From positions 183,989 through 247,988 of the forward strand of contig JAIUMU010000003.1 of the NCBI GenBank assembly GCA_022565355.1: 64,000 bases of DNA, in the 5' to 3' direction. Of the stretch, positions 52,358-62,700 are shown piece after piece. The translations under genes were made by a program, and so were the position numbers. A model generated the notes under the pieces. That model ran no database searches. It had not been told where the DNA came from and saw only the letters and a program-made list of their open reading frames with translations. The stretch comes from Idiomarina sp. (GTDB taxonomy: Bacteria; Pseudomonadota; Gammaproteobacteria; Enterobacterales; Alteromonadaceae). Numbering within the stretch: position 1 is the first letter of the stretch; each line of letters opens with the position of its first letter.

Positions 52358-53002
52358 ATGCAGCAGATAAAAGCGCCAACACTGTTTAGCACATCAACGC
52401 ATCAGCTGCTGCGTAGTGCCACCCAAAGCGCTCATGCTCAGATTGAAGCACACACCTTGCTGGCAAGGTTGCTTGCGGCTGATTTAGAGTTAACAGAATA
52501 TGCGGATATTTTGTTTGGCTTCCGTTATTTTTTTCAGCATTTTGAAGCCCGCTTAGCTGCAGAGTGCGGGGTACATCAAGAATTAAGCGAATATCAATAT
52601 CGCAGCAGAGTTCCACTGCTAAATCATGATCTACAGCAGCTCTCAAGCACACTTCCGCATTGGCTGGAACCCTATTACAGCCACGAAGATGGGTTGGCGG
52701 TTACCCACGCACTACCCAAATTAACAACTGCTCCACAACAGCTTGGCGCCCTTTATGTGATAGAGGGGGCAAGCCAAGGCGGCAGAATAATAACTAAGCG
52801 ATTAGCGCATCAATTCGCCAATGCTGATAAGATAGCCGCCTACTTTAGTTACTGGCAAACAGAGCCCGATTCTTGGAGTATTTGGCAACACTGCGCTGCA
52901 AGGCTCTCGCTAAGCCAAGCTCAGCAAGCAGAGGCCGAGCTCGCGGCGCGCAGTACATTTTTTGCTATTGAACGCGCCTTGGCGCACCGGAGACATACTT
53001 AA
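52358..53002 (+). CDS. Bacterial heme oxygenase (BphO type)
   Basis: 214 residues, all helical. The proximal His is probably in SATQSAHAQIEAHTLL and the distal helix is YVIEGASQGGRIITKRL, matching the GGxxI signature of bacterial heme oxygenases. It opens heme to biliverdin, CO and iron. The stop overlaps the ATG of the next gene (TAATG), a bacteriophytochrome, which needs biliverdin as chromophore. This is the usual bphO-bphP pairing. Confidence 0.92.
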   Translation: MQQIKAPTLFSTSTHQLLRSATQSAHAQIEAHTLLARLLAADLELTEYADILFGFRYFFQHFEARLAAECGVHQELSEYQYRSRVPLLNHDLQQLSSTLPHWLEPYYSHEDGLAVTHALPKLTTAPQQLGALYVIEGASQGGRIITKRLAHQFANADKIAAYFSYWQTEPDSWSIWQHCAARLSLSQAQQAEAELAARSTFFAIERALAHRRHT

Positions 53003-55116
53003 TGTCGCACCACGAACATCCGCAATCAACCAATACAGAAAGTGATACTCAGCTTGAGCCACTGATTGCTGCGTGTGAGCAAGAGCCGATCTATATCCCC
53101 CATGCTATTCAGGGCTTTGGTGCCACAATTGTTACCAACCCGAGTATGACCCAGGTACTCTACGCGAGCGCGAATGCCGCAGCATTTTACGCGCAACACC
53201 AGGAGCCCAGCACCCCTTTAACTGCAAAAATCACTCAACAAAGCGATTGGCTGCAGATTAACCCGCAAGAGTTTTTCCCTGATTCTTTATTTACCGAGCT
53301 CAATGATGCAGGTTGCAATGAAGCGATTTGGGTAGAAACAAACACGCTTAGTTATTTAGCTTGGCGGACTGATAGCTATTGGATTATTGAAGCAGAGCCC
53401 AATTACCCGCACGTAAGCAATTGGTTTGAAGTGCAATTTCAGCGGGCATTTCATCTCCTGCGCAGTAGCCAAACCCAACAGCAGCTGTTGCAAAATCTGT
53501 GTGATTTAGTGCAAGGTATTGCTGATTATAATCGAGTTATGATTTTCCAATTTGATGATGATTGGCATGGCAAAGTAATTACCGAAGCGGTTCGCGAACC
53601 CTTTAATAGTTTGTTACACCATCACTTCCCTGCAAGCGATATTCCACCTCAGGCTCGCGCCATGTACAGTAAGAACCCCATTCGGCTGATTCCTGATTGC
53701 GAGCAACCGCCTATTCCGCTCACTACAATCCATGGCACCGCCGCTGAAGCTGAAGCAAACCCTATCGATTTAAGTACCGGCTTATTGCGCGCAGTATCAC
53801 CGCTGCATTCGCAATATTTGCAGAACTTAGGTGTGGGCGCTTCAAGCTCGATTGCGATCTTTAAAGATCAAGCGTTATGGGGGTTGGTAGCATGCCACCA
53901 TTCCGAGCCGCAGGTATTAGATCGCAGGCGTAGACGCTTATTAGTAAGAATCGTTGAGTTCGCGGCCGAGCGTTTATGGCTAATTCATGCTCGCAATATT
54001 GAGCGTTATGTAATTCGCATGCAGGAAGCGCGGGAACAGTTGGCTATCTCCGCAAAAACCGCCGAAACCCCACATGAGCTGGTAAAAGAGCATGCTGAGC
54101 GCTGGCTTGATCTCTTTCAGTGCCATGGTATCTGTTATGTTCGTGGCGATAAAATGACTACCATGGGACAAAACCCAAGTAGCAGGGAACTACAAAAGAT
54201 TGTGCGCTGGCTAGAAGAACATGCTCGTGATGAGTTTGCTTGGCATAGCCATAATCTTAAAGATGAAGTGCCGGGTTTATTATTGGAAAACTCACTGTTT
54301 GCCGGCTTACTGGCTATACCGCTGAAAAATAACGCGGATGTATTCTCATACTTCTTATTGTTTCGCTTGGAGCAAGCCGAAATGCGGAGTTGGGCTGGCG
54401 TGCCTGAAAAGCTACAAGTAGAAACCGCAGCCGGCACAATGCTGGGCCCGCGTAAATCATTTGCATTATGGGAAGAGGAAGTGCGCGGCAAAAGCCGTCC
54501 GTGGCGCCCTGCTCAGCTGTATGCTGCACGTGATGTAGCACGAGACCTGTTGATTGTAGCCGACACAATGCAACTGAACATCCTTAATGACAAGCTCGAG
54601 GCAGTGAACCAGCAACTGGAGAAACTCGCCAGCTTTGATGACCTTACCGGTATTTGGAACCGCCGCCGATTAGAAGAAAAGTTATACAGCGAACTAAAAG
54701 AAGCGCAGCGTTATAAGAAACGTTTCGGCATATTGCTGTTTGATATCGACCACTTTAAACGGATTAATGACGAACATGGGCACAATGTTGGCGATCAAAT
54801 TCTGCAGGAATTAAGTGCCGTGGTAAAAGAAGCACTGCGCGACACTGATATGTTTGGCCGCTGGGGAGGTGAAGAGTTTTTAGTTATCGCACCAGCAACT
54901 GGCATGCCAGAACTGATGCAAGTTGCCGAACGAGTGCGTAAAGCAGTTGCTGAGCTGAACCAGGCCGGGTTACCACAAATTACCATTAGCGTTGGCGTGG
55001 CAGAGTATATCAATGATCAGAGTTGGGATGAGCTCATTGAGCGAGCCGATCGGGCCATGTACGAGGCAAAAGATAGCGGCCGCAATAGAGTGGTTGCCGG
55101 TACTGAAAAGAAATAA
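53002..55116 (+). CDS. Bacteriophytochrome with C-terminal GGDEF domain
   Basis: 704 residues: PAS, GAF, PHY and GGDEF. The biliverdin-binding Cys25 is at the N-terminus (AACEQEPIYIPHAIQGFG), PASDIP marks the GAF chromophore pocket, and PRKSFALWEEEVRGKSRPW is the PHY tongue. GGDEF begins near residue 545, with active site GGEEF and an I-site RDTD five residues before it. It should be a red/far-red-responsive diguanylate cyclase. It follows the heme oxygenase with one-base overlap. Confidence 0.96.
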   Translation: MSHHEHPQSTNTESDTQLEPLIAACEQEPIYIPHAIQGFGATIVTNPSMTQVLYASANAAAFYAQHQEPSTPLTAKITQQSDWLQINPQEFFPDSLFTELNDAGCNEAIWVETNTLSYLAWRTDSYWIIEAEPNYPHVSNWFEVQFQRAFHLLRSSQTQQQLLQNLCDLVQGIADYNRVMIFQFDDDWHGKVITEAVREPFNSLLHHHFPASDIPPQARAMYSKNPIRLIPDCEQPPIPLTTIHGTAAEAEANPIDLSTGLLRAVSPLHSQYLQNLGVGASSSIAIFKDQALWGLVACHHSEPQVLDRRRRRLLVRIVEFAAERLWLIHARNIERYVIRMQEAREQLAISAKTAETPHELVKEHAERWLDLFQCHGICYVRGDKMTTMGQNPSSRELQKIVRWLEEHARDEFAWHSHNLKDEVPGLLLENSLFAGLLAIPLKNNADVFSYFLLFRLEQAEMRSWAGVPEKLQVETAAGTMLGPRKSFALWEEEVRGKSRPWRPAQLYAARDVARDLLIVADTMQLNILNDKLEAVNQQLEKLASFDDLTGIWNRRRLEEKLYSELKEAQRYKKRFGILLFDIDHFKRINDEHGHNVGDQILQELSAVVKEALRDTDMFGRWGGEEFLVIAPATGMPELMQVAERVRKAVAELNQAGLPQITISVGVAEYINDQSWDELIERADRAMYEAKDSGRNRVVAGTEKK

Positions 55117-55234
55117 CATTGCTGGTTTATTACAGTGCCGCCTACCCTACATGAGCCCCAATGCCATTGAATGCGCTAAACATTCACCAAGCCTGCCGGA
55201 AGGGAGTGTTTAGCGCACCAATAGTATGCTTATC

Positions 55235-55612
55235 CTACCAAAAATAAGGCTTCGCGATTGCTAAGTGGAAAATAAACAGCAACTGCGCAAACGCTAACAC
55301 CGCCGCCACAATGCGAGTTCGGGTAGAGTACTTCGGCTTAATCGCAAAAACGCCGGCAGCAATATAACCGAATAAAAATACAATTTTTAAGGTTAACCAC
55401 GAATGCTCAAAAATATTAAACCGCATGAGGCCCAACAAACTCACCGCCATAATCAGTAAAATTGTATCGTTAACATGCGGTATCCAACGTAATGGAGTAT
55501 TTCGCCAAGTTGGCCTGCCACTTGCATCTAATCCTAAGCGCACCAACAACAAGATGCCGGTGATATAAGCCGCAAGCATGTGGATCATTTTAATCGGTAC
55601 GTACATTTCCAT
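55235..55612 (-). CDS. SirB2-family membrane protein
   Basis: About 125 residues from the ATG at 55612 (AGAGA upstream; the track's GTG 55642 is less good). Four membrane segments: IKMIHMLAAYITGILLLVRL, HVNDTILLIMAVSLLGLM, SWLTLKIVFLFGYIAAGVFAI and VAAVLAFAQLLFIFHLAIAKP. The KxIHxxxA start and WLTxKI centre are family marks. Function unknown, named from the sirB2 invasion locus. Divergent from hemN. Confidence 0.85.
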   Translation of the reverse strand: MEMYVPIKMIHMLAAYITGILLLVRLGLDASGRPTWRNTPLRWIPHVNDTILLIMAVSLLGLMRFNIFEHSWLTLKIVFLFGYIAAGVFAIKPKYSTRTRIVAAVLAFAQLLFIFHLAIAKPYFW

Positions 55613-55688
55613 CGTGTTGTCTCTTTTTAGTTGCGTGTGCACTTACACTTTAAATGCAGAAGTTTTAGCACATAGTTGTAGTAGAACG

Positions 55689-55702
55689 TTGTGGCAGATC
55701 AA
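55689..55702. promoter_or_regulatory. FNR/Anr-like box upstream of hemN
   Basis: TTGTG-N4-ATCAA compared with the consensus TTGAT-N4-ATCAA: the right half is perfect and the left matches three of five. It lies about 61 bases upstream of the likely hemN start, a position suited to activation. hemN is a classical anaerobic target, which adds weight, but one imperfect site is weak evidence. Confidence 0.4.
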
Positions 55703-55762
55703 TGTTACCGCGAATGAACAATACTATACTTCGTGCCATCAGAGAAAGAGGCAGGTTTCGAA

Positions 55763-57127
55763 ATGACCGATATTCGTTGGGATCCAGAACTTATTGCTCG
55801 TTACAACATTAACGGGCCGCGGTATACATCTTACCCTACTGCGTTGGCACTTACCTCGCCGTTTGCGGAATCACGCGTAATCAACGCACTAGAGGGCGGC
55901 GGCGATACATTAAGCCTTTATATTCACTTGCCATTTTGCCACAAGCTCTGCTTCTATTGCGGTTGTAATAAGGTAATTACCCGCCATCAGCATAAAGCAG
56001 ATCAGTATTTAGATGCCTTAGAGCAAGAAATGCGCTTGTACAAACCCTTACTGGCCAAGCGTGAACTAGGCCCTCTCCATTTAGGTGGTGGTACTCCTAC
56101 GTTTCTTACTGAAGTGCAACTTAGCCGATTAATGCAGATGCTCGAAGAACATCTTGGCTTAGTAGCCAACGGCGAGCATGAAATCAGCATCGAGATTGAC
56201 CCGCGCAGCTGTTCTTTAGCCAAACTTAAGCATTTGCGGGCACTTGGTTTTAACCGCGTAAGTTATGGTGTGCAGGATTTCGATAGCAAAGTACAAATTG
56301 CCATCAACCGTGTGCAAGAAGACGCAATGATCGAAACCTTAGTACAGAAATCACGTGAATATGGCTTCGAATCGATAAACCTAGATCTTATTTATGGCTT
56401 GCCGCATCAGCATCCAGAAAGCTTTCAGCGCTCGCTGGATAAAGTGGTAGCGCTCAACCCAGATCGTATTTCCCTATTCAGCTATGCCCATTTACCCGCG
56501 CGCTTCGCAGCGCAGCGAAAGATTAGCGACGCGAGTTTACCATCGCCAGAACTTAAGTTGCAGTTGCTAGAAATGGGTATTAAAACCTTCACTCAAGCCG
56601 GATATCAGTTTATTGGTATGGACCACTTTGCACGCCCTGAAGATGAGCTCGCAAAAGCGCAGCGCTCGGGTATGTTACAACGTAATTTCCAGGGCTACAC
56701 AACCCATGGTTCCGATGCGTTGTTGGGCTTAGGCAACTCATCTATTAGCCAGGTAAATGGCGTGATTTGGCAAAATAGCAAAGATTTACCGGATTACTAC
56801 GCGGCCCTGAAACAACAACAATTGCCCGTAGTAAAAGGCGTAAGCCTAACCCATGATGATCAAATTCGGGCGGATTTAATTGCTGAGGTAATATGCCATT
56901 TCCATTTAAATATCAAAGCGTTCGAAACAAAATGGCAATTGAATTTCCGCGAGTACTTTGCCGATAGCATTCCACGCCTCGCCAATTTCCTTGATGATGG
57001 TTTAGTAACCCTTGATGATAAAGCGCTCGAGGTTACGGCTATTGGCCGCTTATGGGTACGCAGTATTTGTAGTACATTTGATGCTTATTTACATGAAGGG
57101 CAGCAGCGTTACTCGAAAGTAGTGTAA
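55763..57127 (+). CDS. hemN: Oxygen-independent coproporphyrinogen III oxidase (radical SAM)
   Basis: 454 residues from the ATG at 55763, giving MTDIRWDPELIARYNINGPRYTSYPTA as in HemN; the track start at 55733 adds a short extension. The cluster motif is CHKLCFYCGC (CxxxCxxC plus the extra Cys), and GGGTPTFL follows. Converts coproporphyrinogen III to protoporphyrinogen IX in heme synthesis without O2. Length and the RYTSYPTA segment distinguish it from HemW. It converges with the DGC-domain gene. Confidence 0.95.
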   Translation: MTDIRWDPELIARYNINGPRYTSYPTALALTSPFAESRVINALEGGGDTLSLYIHLPFCHKLCFYCGCNKVITRHQHKADQYLDALEQEMRLYKPLLAKRELGPLHLGGGTPTFLTEVQLSRLMQMLEEHLGLVANGEHEISIEIDPRSCSLAKLKHLRALGFNRVSYGVQDFDSKVQIAINRVQEDAMIETLVQKSREYGFESINLDLIYGLPHQHPESFQRSLDKVVALNPDRISLFSYAHLPARFAAQRKISDASLPSPELKLQLLEMGIKTFTQAGYQFIGMDHFARPEDELAKAQRSGMLQRNFQGYTTHGSDALLGLGNSSISQVNGVIWQNSKDLPDYYAALKQQQLPVVKGVSLTHDDQIRADLIAEVICHFHLNIKAFETKWQLNFREYFADSIPRLANFLDDGLVTLDDKALEVTAIGRLWVRSICSTFDAYLHEGQQRYSKVV

Positions 57128-57148
57128 ATTGATTCGCCCAAAACTGAA

Positions 57149-57556
57149 TTATAATTTGGGTAAACTGGTAATCACTTTACCGAGGCCGAGCTTTGCGTAA
57201 ACATATTCTAATGCGTGATAGGTATCTGCTAATGAGTATTCTTTATTAGGGTTTTCTACTGTATCAACTTTTTCTTCTAACACATCTGTTAAATCGACAT
57301 GCCAGGTTGGCTGTATAGATTGCTGCTGCAGGATTTTATGAACGCAGTGCTGAGAGCAGCCATCAAGCGCTAAGATTTCTCGGCCCGAGTGCGCTACCGA
57401 AAGCAATTCATGCACACAACCACTAACCCCTGAAATACAGGACATCTCCGCAACGCCTTCACGATGAAGCCATGTAGCGATATCGTTCGCAATTTGCGCA
57501 CCATGCGTGCAGCCTGCGCACGAATACACCAAGGGATTTGTATTGAAATTCGCCAT
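57149..57556 (-). CDS. DGC-domain (Asp-Gly-Cys) putative zinc-binding protein
   Basis: About 135 residues from the ATG at 57556, with GAGGAG upstream; the track start at 57571 is five codons earlier and overlaps the ribosome-binding site. Cys motifs: YSCAGCTHGAQIAN, MSCISGVSGC and the family-naming LDGCSQHC. This is the DGC family (unrelated to diguanylate cyclases), a predicted zinc- or metal-binding protein of unknown role, often near heme or respiratory genes. Alone on its strand next to rlmA. Confidence 0.85.
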   Translation of the reverse strand: MANFNTNPLVYSCAGCTHGAQIANDIATWLHREGVAEMSCISGVSGCVHELLSVAHSGREILALDGCSQHCVHKILQQQSIQPTWHVDLTDVLEEKVDTVENPNKEYSLADTYHALEYVYAKLGLGKVITSLPKL

Positions 57557-57659
57557 AACTATTCTCCTCATTACGAAGCATAGTGTAAGCGCTATGTAAA
57601 AATGAGATGTTGATATGCATCAACCTCAGGTAGGAAATACAACGATGCGTGGTTGCTCG

Positions 57660-58658
57660 CTATTCGCCTTTTCTGAGAATAGTTACTGAAACCGCAACTC
57701 GCACCGATAATTGCTGTAAATTAGCAACGCGAGCTTTACCCTCTGCTGGAGCTCGGAACAGGTGCGGGGTCATACTTAAAAGATTTCGCACTGCTGCATT
57801 GCTAGATAGTTCCAATGAGTATTCAACAAACCGAGAGCGCTCATTCGTAAAGCTTCCTGCATTTACGCCACAATTCACTTTAGTATTTGCATCAGTATCT
57901 TCACCAGTGTGTTCGCCCGATCTTAAAACACGCTTTCGTTCTGGCTTGAGCTCTGGGTATATCAGTTCGCGTAATTCCAACAAGTGTTGGCCGGTCGGAT
58001 CAACCATTACTAACACACCACCGGGCTTCAACACACGATAAAACTCGTTGAACACAGGAAAGCCAAAAACACACAGTACAAAATCAAGTGAGGCATCTGC
58101 TATTGGCATTTGCGCATTAGTTCCTACAATCCAGTGTCCGCTAGCTTTCGCCTTATCTTTAGCTGTTAGCCCTGCATGTGAATTATTCTGGCTTGCTGGC
58201 TCAACAGCAACTTCTAATAGAGATTGCTTTGCAGCAGCCTGTATCGCCCACTTGGAGATATCGATACCTACCACACTAAGTGCGCTATGATTTGCATCGG
58301 GGTGTTGCAGCAATTCACGTAAGTAATATCCTTCGCCGCATCCTGCATCTAACACAGTAAAACACTCTTGGGAGCCACTACTATTTGCGGCCTCAGCAAA
58401 CACAGCCTCACTTATAGCCGCGGCAATTGGTTGATAATAGCCACTATTGAGAAACTCACGGCGAGCTGCCACCATGGCTTTACTATCGCCGGGGTCTTTG
58501 CTGCGCTTATGTTGCACTGACAGCAAGTTCACATAGCCTTGCTTGGCAACATCGAAGCTATGCCCGTTGTTACACTCCCAAGCACTTGCGCGCTCAGAAA
58601 GGCGCAACACCTCACCGTCGAGGGGGCACACTAAATTAGTAAAGGGTAACAACACCAT
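57660..58658 (-). CDS. rlmA: RlmA, 23S rRNA (guanine-N1)-methyltransferase
   Basis: 332 residues against about 270 in E. coli. The N-terminal zinc knuckle is CPLDGEVL plus ECNNGHSFDVAKQGYVNLL, and the SAM motif is VLDAGCGEGYYLREL. It methylates G745 of 23S rRNA. The extra length comes from two polar insertions, one around EPASQNNSHAGLTAKDKAKAS and one near GEHTGEDTDANTKVNCGV, both likely surface loops. Upstream of it on the same strand is the adaptor gene, 58 bases away. Confidence 0.9.
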   Translation of the reverse strand: MVLLPFTNLVCPLDGEVLRLSERASAWECNNGHSFDVAKQGYVNLLSVQHKRSKDPGDSKAMVAARREFLNSGYYQPIAAAISEAVFAEAANSSGSQECFTVLDAGCGEGYYLRELLQHPDANHSALSVVGIDISKWAIQAAAKQSLLEVAVEPASQNNSHAGLTAKDKAKASGHWIVGTNAQMPIADASLDFVLCVFGFPVFNEFYRVLKPGGVLVMVDPTGQHLLELRELIYPELKPERKRVLRSGEHTGEDTDANTKVNCGVNAGSFTNERSRFVEYSLELSSNAAVRNLLSMTPHLFRAPAEGKARVANLQQLSVRVAVSVTILRKGE

Positions 58659-58716
58659 TAAATCCTCTAATTACCATTACCTGGTAATTTTAGCGCATAT
58701 AAGCCCGGTCCCCTAA

Positions 58717-59778
58717 CTACTGATTTAACAATATAAGCTCTTCTCCGAAATTAAGTCCCGCAACCACTTCCACCATTTCTGCACCGTTGTGGGTGAATGC
58801 CTCACCTAAGCGCACTAAGCGGCGCTCTTGTTGGCCATTACGCCACACATGTACGTAATTAAGCTGACCTAACCGCGTAATCGCGAGTGCCGGCACGAGC
58901 AACGCCTCTCGCTCTCCTACTGGCACAGCAACCTTGCCGTACATGCCTGGATACATTCCTACGGTGCTCTCCGGCTGCAAACGCACGTTAAAACTACGCG
59001 ACGCTGTATCGGCAGCAGGTTCAATTTCCACAACCGTGGCATTGGTTTTGCTCGCAAACACATCAAGCTTAATCGGTAAGGCATCGCCCAAACTAATGAA
59101 AGCGAGCACCGATTCACTAACAGGCGCTTCTAAACGCAAGCTCTCTGGATCATACATGCTCACTAACAACATACCCGGCGTGGCGGTATCACCGGTAAAC
59201 ACTGCCCGGCGGCTTACCACACCACTAAAGGGCGCCATAATCACGCTAAAGCTTTCGCTAGTGCGAGCCTCAGATAGCGCTTCTCGTGCGCGAATCAAAT
59301 CTGCTTCTGCACTATCACGCGCAGCACGCGCCTCATCTAATCGTGCTTCTGGCAAAACGCCTTGGCTTACCACAGTAGCAATACGCTGGTAGTTCGAGCG
59401 CGCTTCGTTTACTCGCGCCTGAGCTGCTGCTAGGCCTTGCTCTTGCTGCCGTACGCGGGAACTGAGATCATCGCTTTCTAAGCGCAATAGAATATCACCT
59501 GCTTGCACCACATCTCCCGCATCTACTAGCACCTCGGCAACCCGGGCAGTAATGCGAGCAGAAATCGACGATTGTTGGCGAGCTTGCAAACTGCCACTAA
59601 AATTGCGAGTTTGCGATACCACAGTGGTGCTCACAGCAAATGTACTTGGCTCAGCGCTTGCTACCGGAGTACGCGTTTCAGTTGGCAGCTTGCCCACAAA
59701 ACTTCCGGCAAGCCAGGCGAACACCAACGCCAATCCCAATAGTGCAGCAACAAAAACAACTATACGCTTACGATTCAT
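58717..59778 (-). CDS. RND periplasmic adaptor (HlyD/membrane fusion protein)
   Basis: 353 residues. An N-terminal membrane anchor (VVFVAALLGLALVFAWLAG), barrel-sandwich hybrid (SGSLQARQQSSISARITARVAEVLVDAGDVVQAGDILLRLE), an alpha-hairpin with the ELARTSE-type coiled coil, and the beta-barrel region (GMYPGMYGKVAVPVGER). It links the RND pump to an outer-membrane channel, which is not encoded here. Its start overlaps the RND gene's stop by one base (TAATG), so they are coupled. The pump gene comes first. Confidence 0.92.
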   Translation of the reverse strand: MNRKRIVVFVAALLGLALVFAWLAGSFVGKLPTETRTPVASAEPSTFAVSTTVVSQTRNFSGSLQARQQSSISARITARVAEVLVDAGDVVQAGDILLRLESDDLSSRVRQQEQGLAAAQARVNEARSNYQRIATVVSQGVLPEARLDEARAARDSAEADLIRAREALSEARTSESFSVIMAPFSGVVSRRAVFTGDTATPGMLLVSMYDPESLRLEAPVSESVLAFISLGDALPIKLDVFASKTNATVVEIEPAADTASRSFNVRLQPESTVGMYPGMYGKVAVPVGEREALLVPALAITRLGQLNYVHVWRNGQQERRLVRLGEAFTHNGAEMVEVVAGLNFGEELILLNQ

Positions 59779-62700
59779 TATTCATTCTCCTGTTGCTGCG
59801 GCAAGCCATAGCCTTCCGCATCTTTATACATGAGGTAATACACCACTGGAATTACCAGTAAGGTGAATAAAGTAGAGGCGGTGATACCGAATATTACTGC
59901 CCACGCTAAGCCGTTAAAGATGGGATCAAGGGTGATTACAATATTCGCTAACATCGTGGTTCCCGCGGTTAACAAGATCGGCCGTGTACGTGCCGCTCCC
60001 GCATCAAATAATGCTTCTTTCAACGTGCATGGGGTACGCAAGCGCTGCTGAATAAATTCAATCAGTATTAACGCGTTTCGCACTACGATGCCGGCTAAGG
60101 CAATCATGCCGATCATTGCCGTAGCGGTAAATAATGCGGGGTTGGGATAACCCACAATATCGGCCTTGAACATATTCAAGAACCAGAAGCCCGGCATAAT
60201 CCCGATAACCGTAAGTGGAATGGATAACATCATGATGCCAGACACCCCTTTCAGCCCGGTTTGCAGCACCATTACAATGTATACACCGAGTAGAGCTACA
60301 CCGTAAGCAATACCCAGATCTCGGAACACATCGAGGGTAATTTTCCACTCGCCTTCCCCGCTCCATACCACTTGAATATCATCGGGTACACTCCAACCCA
60401 AGCCGGAACCATTATTGAAGTAATGGCGCTGCCAGTGCGGTACTTTCTCATTGCGATCACTATTTTGGTCCACCATCACATCTGCCACCACATCGGCCGG
60501 CACGCGGCCTACCGGCTCCGCATATACATAGGCAACTGGGCGCAGATTCTTATGCAGAATAGGCCGTTCGGCTGACATTTCTACAAATCGGCCTAGCTCG
60601 GCTAATTGTACTAATGGTGCAGGAGCCGCCACGAGCCCATTGCCTTGGCTTTGTTGCGCAATTCCCTGCTCACCACGTACGTACAGCGATAGCAGGTGGG
60701 CTGGGTTATCTCTACTGCCCACAGGCAATCGAATTTCAATAGGTAGCGGGTTAATTTCCGTAGGCTGCTGCAAGTAATCGATAGTTAACCCAGCGGTTGC
60801 TGCATGAATACTCTGATGAATATCTTGCGCACTAATACCCGATAGCGCCGCTTTTTCCCGATCCACCACAAAACGCCATACCTGATATTCATAGGGCACC
60901 GAAGTATCCACTTCACTAACAAAATCTTCTTTGCGCATGCGTTCCGCAAGCACCTGTGCAGCGCTCTCTAGATCTTCATAAGGGGTTTGCGTATCACCAT
61001 AGATTTCTGCAACCACAGTGGCTAGCACCGGCGGCCCTGGAGGCATTTGCACAATCTTCAAGCGAGCACCAACCTCTGCTGCAATTTCTTCTAGTGGATC
61101 TCGCAACCGATTTACCATTTCATTCGATTGCATCGTGCGCCGATGTTTATCAGCTAATACGATTCGAGCTTCGCCTTGCCATGGTTGATTGCGATGGAAG
61201 TAATGGCGCACCATGCCATTGAAATCCATTGGCGAAGCAATACCGGCAAAAGTAGCAACTGATGCCACTTCCGGTACACGCTGCAGATATTCAGCCATTC
61301 GCTCAAGCGCCATCGCCGTAGCTTCAACCGAATCGCCTTCACGCATATCCACAATCAGTTGGAACTCATTTTTATTATCATGCGGTAGTAACTTTAACGG
61401 TACCAAGCGCATTGCCGGTAAGGCGGCGGCGATAATAAATAGGCCGGCAACGCTCCACAAAAATATCTTCGCACGCTTTTTCGAATCGAGTAGCGGCTCA
61501 AGAATTTTTCGGTAACCTTTATACATTACCGAAGCCGTGGGATCATAAGCACCGGTTTGCTTAGCCTTACCCATAATTTTGTAGGCTAACCATGGCGTGA
61601 TCAAAAATGCCGTAATGGTTGAGAAAATCACACTTACCGGCACATTGAATGCCATGGGTGCCATATATGGCCCCATCATGCCGGTAATAAAGAACATGGG
61701 TGTGAATACAATAATAATCGCCAGCGTAGACATCAGCAGCGCGCTACGAATTTCCACTATTGCCGCGATTACCGTGCGCTTGGTAGCCTTGCCACTCTCG
61801 CGCATGTGCCGTTCAATGTTATCAATAGCAGCAATTGGATCATCTACAATTAAGCCAAGTGCCAAAATCAGGGCGAAAAGCGTTACTCGGTTAATGGTGT
61901 AACCGAATAGCAAATCCATCCCTAAGGTGGCGCCATACGCAATCGGAATAGCTATCGCCACTACCAGCGCTGCTCGCCAACTTAGAAATAAACCAACAAA
62001 AACCACCACTACGAGCACCGCAACAGCCAAGCTACTGATCAGTTCAGATACTTTATCGTTGGCGGTTTCGCCGTAATTACGGATCACGGAAATACCCACA
62101 CCTTCTGGTAACCAATCGGCTTCCAGCTCGGCAAGGGTAGCAAGCACATTATCAGCCACCCAAACCGCGTTCGAGCCACGCTGCTTGCCTACCGAAATGA
62201 ATACTGCCGGAAACTTATCGGCTCCAGAATCTGCGCCCAAGCCTTGAAATTCTGGGCCAGGGTAGAAAAAGGTATAGTTACTTGCCTGTTCCGGTCCATC
62301 AATCACATTGGCAACATCACGTAAGTATACTGGCTTGCCGTTCACTACATTCACAACAGTGTTAGCGAGTTCGCCAGCACTGCTGAAAAACTCCCCGCTT
62401 TCAATTTGCACTACGCGATTTTGTTGATGCAACATACCTGCGGTAATTTGGCTATTACTCACCTGCACCGCACGAGCAATATCGCTCAATGTTGTGCTGT
62501 GCGCAGCGAGCCCTACACTATCGAGCTCAATTTGAATGGTACGAGCTTGCCCGCCGGTAACCTCTACTCGATTAGTATTCTTAATTGATTTCAGTTTTTG
62601 CGTAGCTTGCTCAGCTACACGGCGCAAAGCAAACGCATCGGCTTGCTCCGCATCCGTGCTATACAATGCCGCCACCACAATCGCAACATCGTCAATTTCA

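Noticed and set aside
57131-57158. CCCAAA/TTTGGG inverted repeat after hemN
   Set aside because: Short stem without T tract, overlaps the convergent gene's stop; too weak to call.
57149-57556. Reading 'DGC' as diguanylate cyclase
   Set aside because: There is no GGDEF domain; the name refers to the Asp-Gly-Cys motif of a zinc-type protein.
58668-58687. Small hairpin (AATTACC/GGTAATT) between the adaptor gene and rlmA
   Set aside because: Seven pairs, no T tract on the minus strand; not convincing as a terminator.
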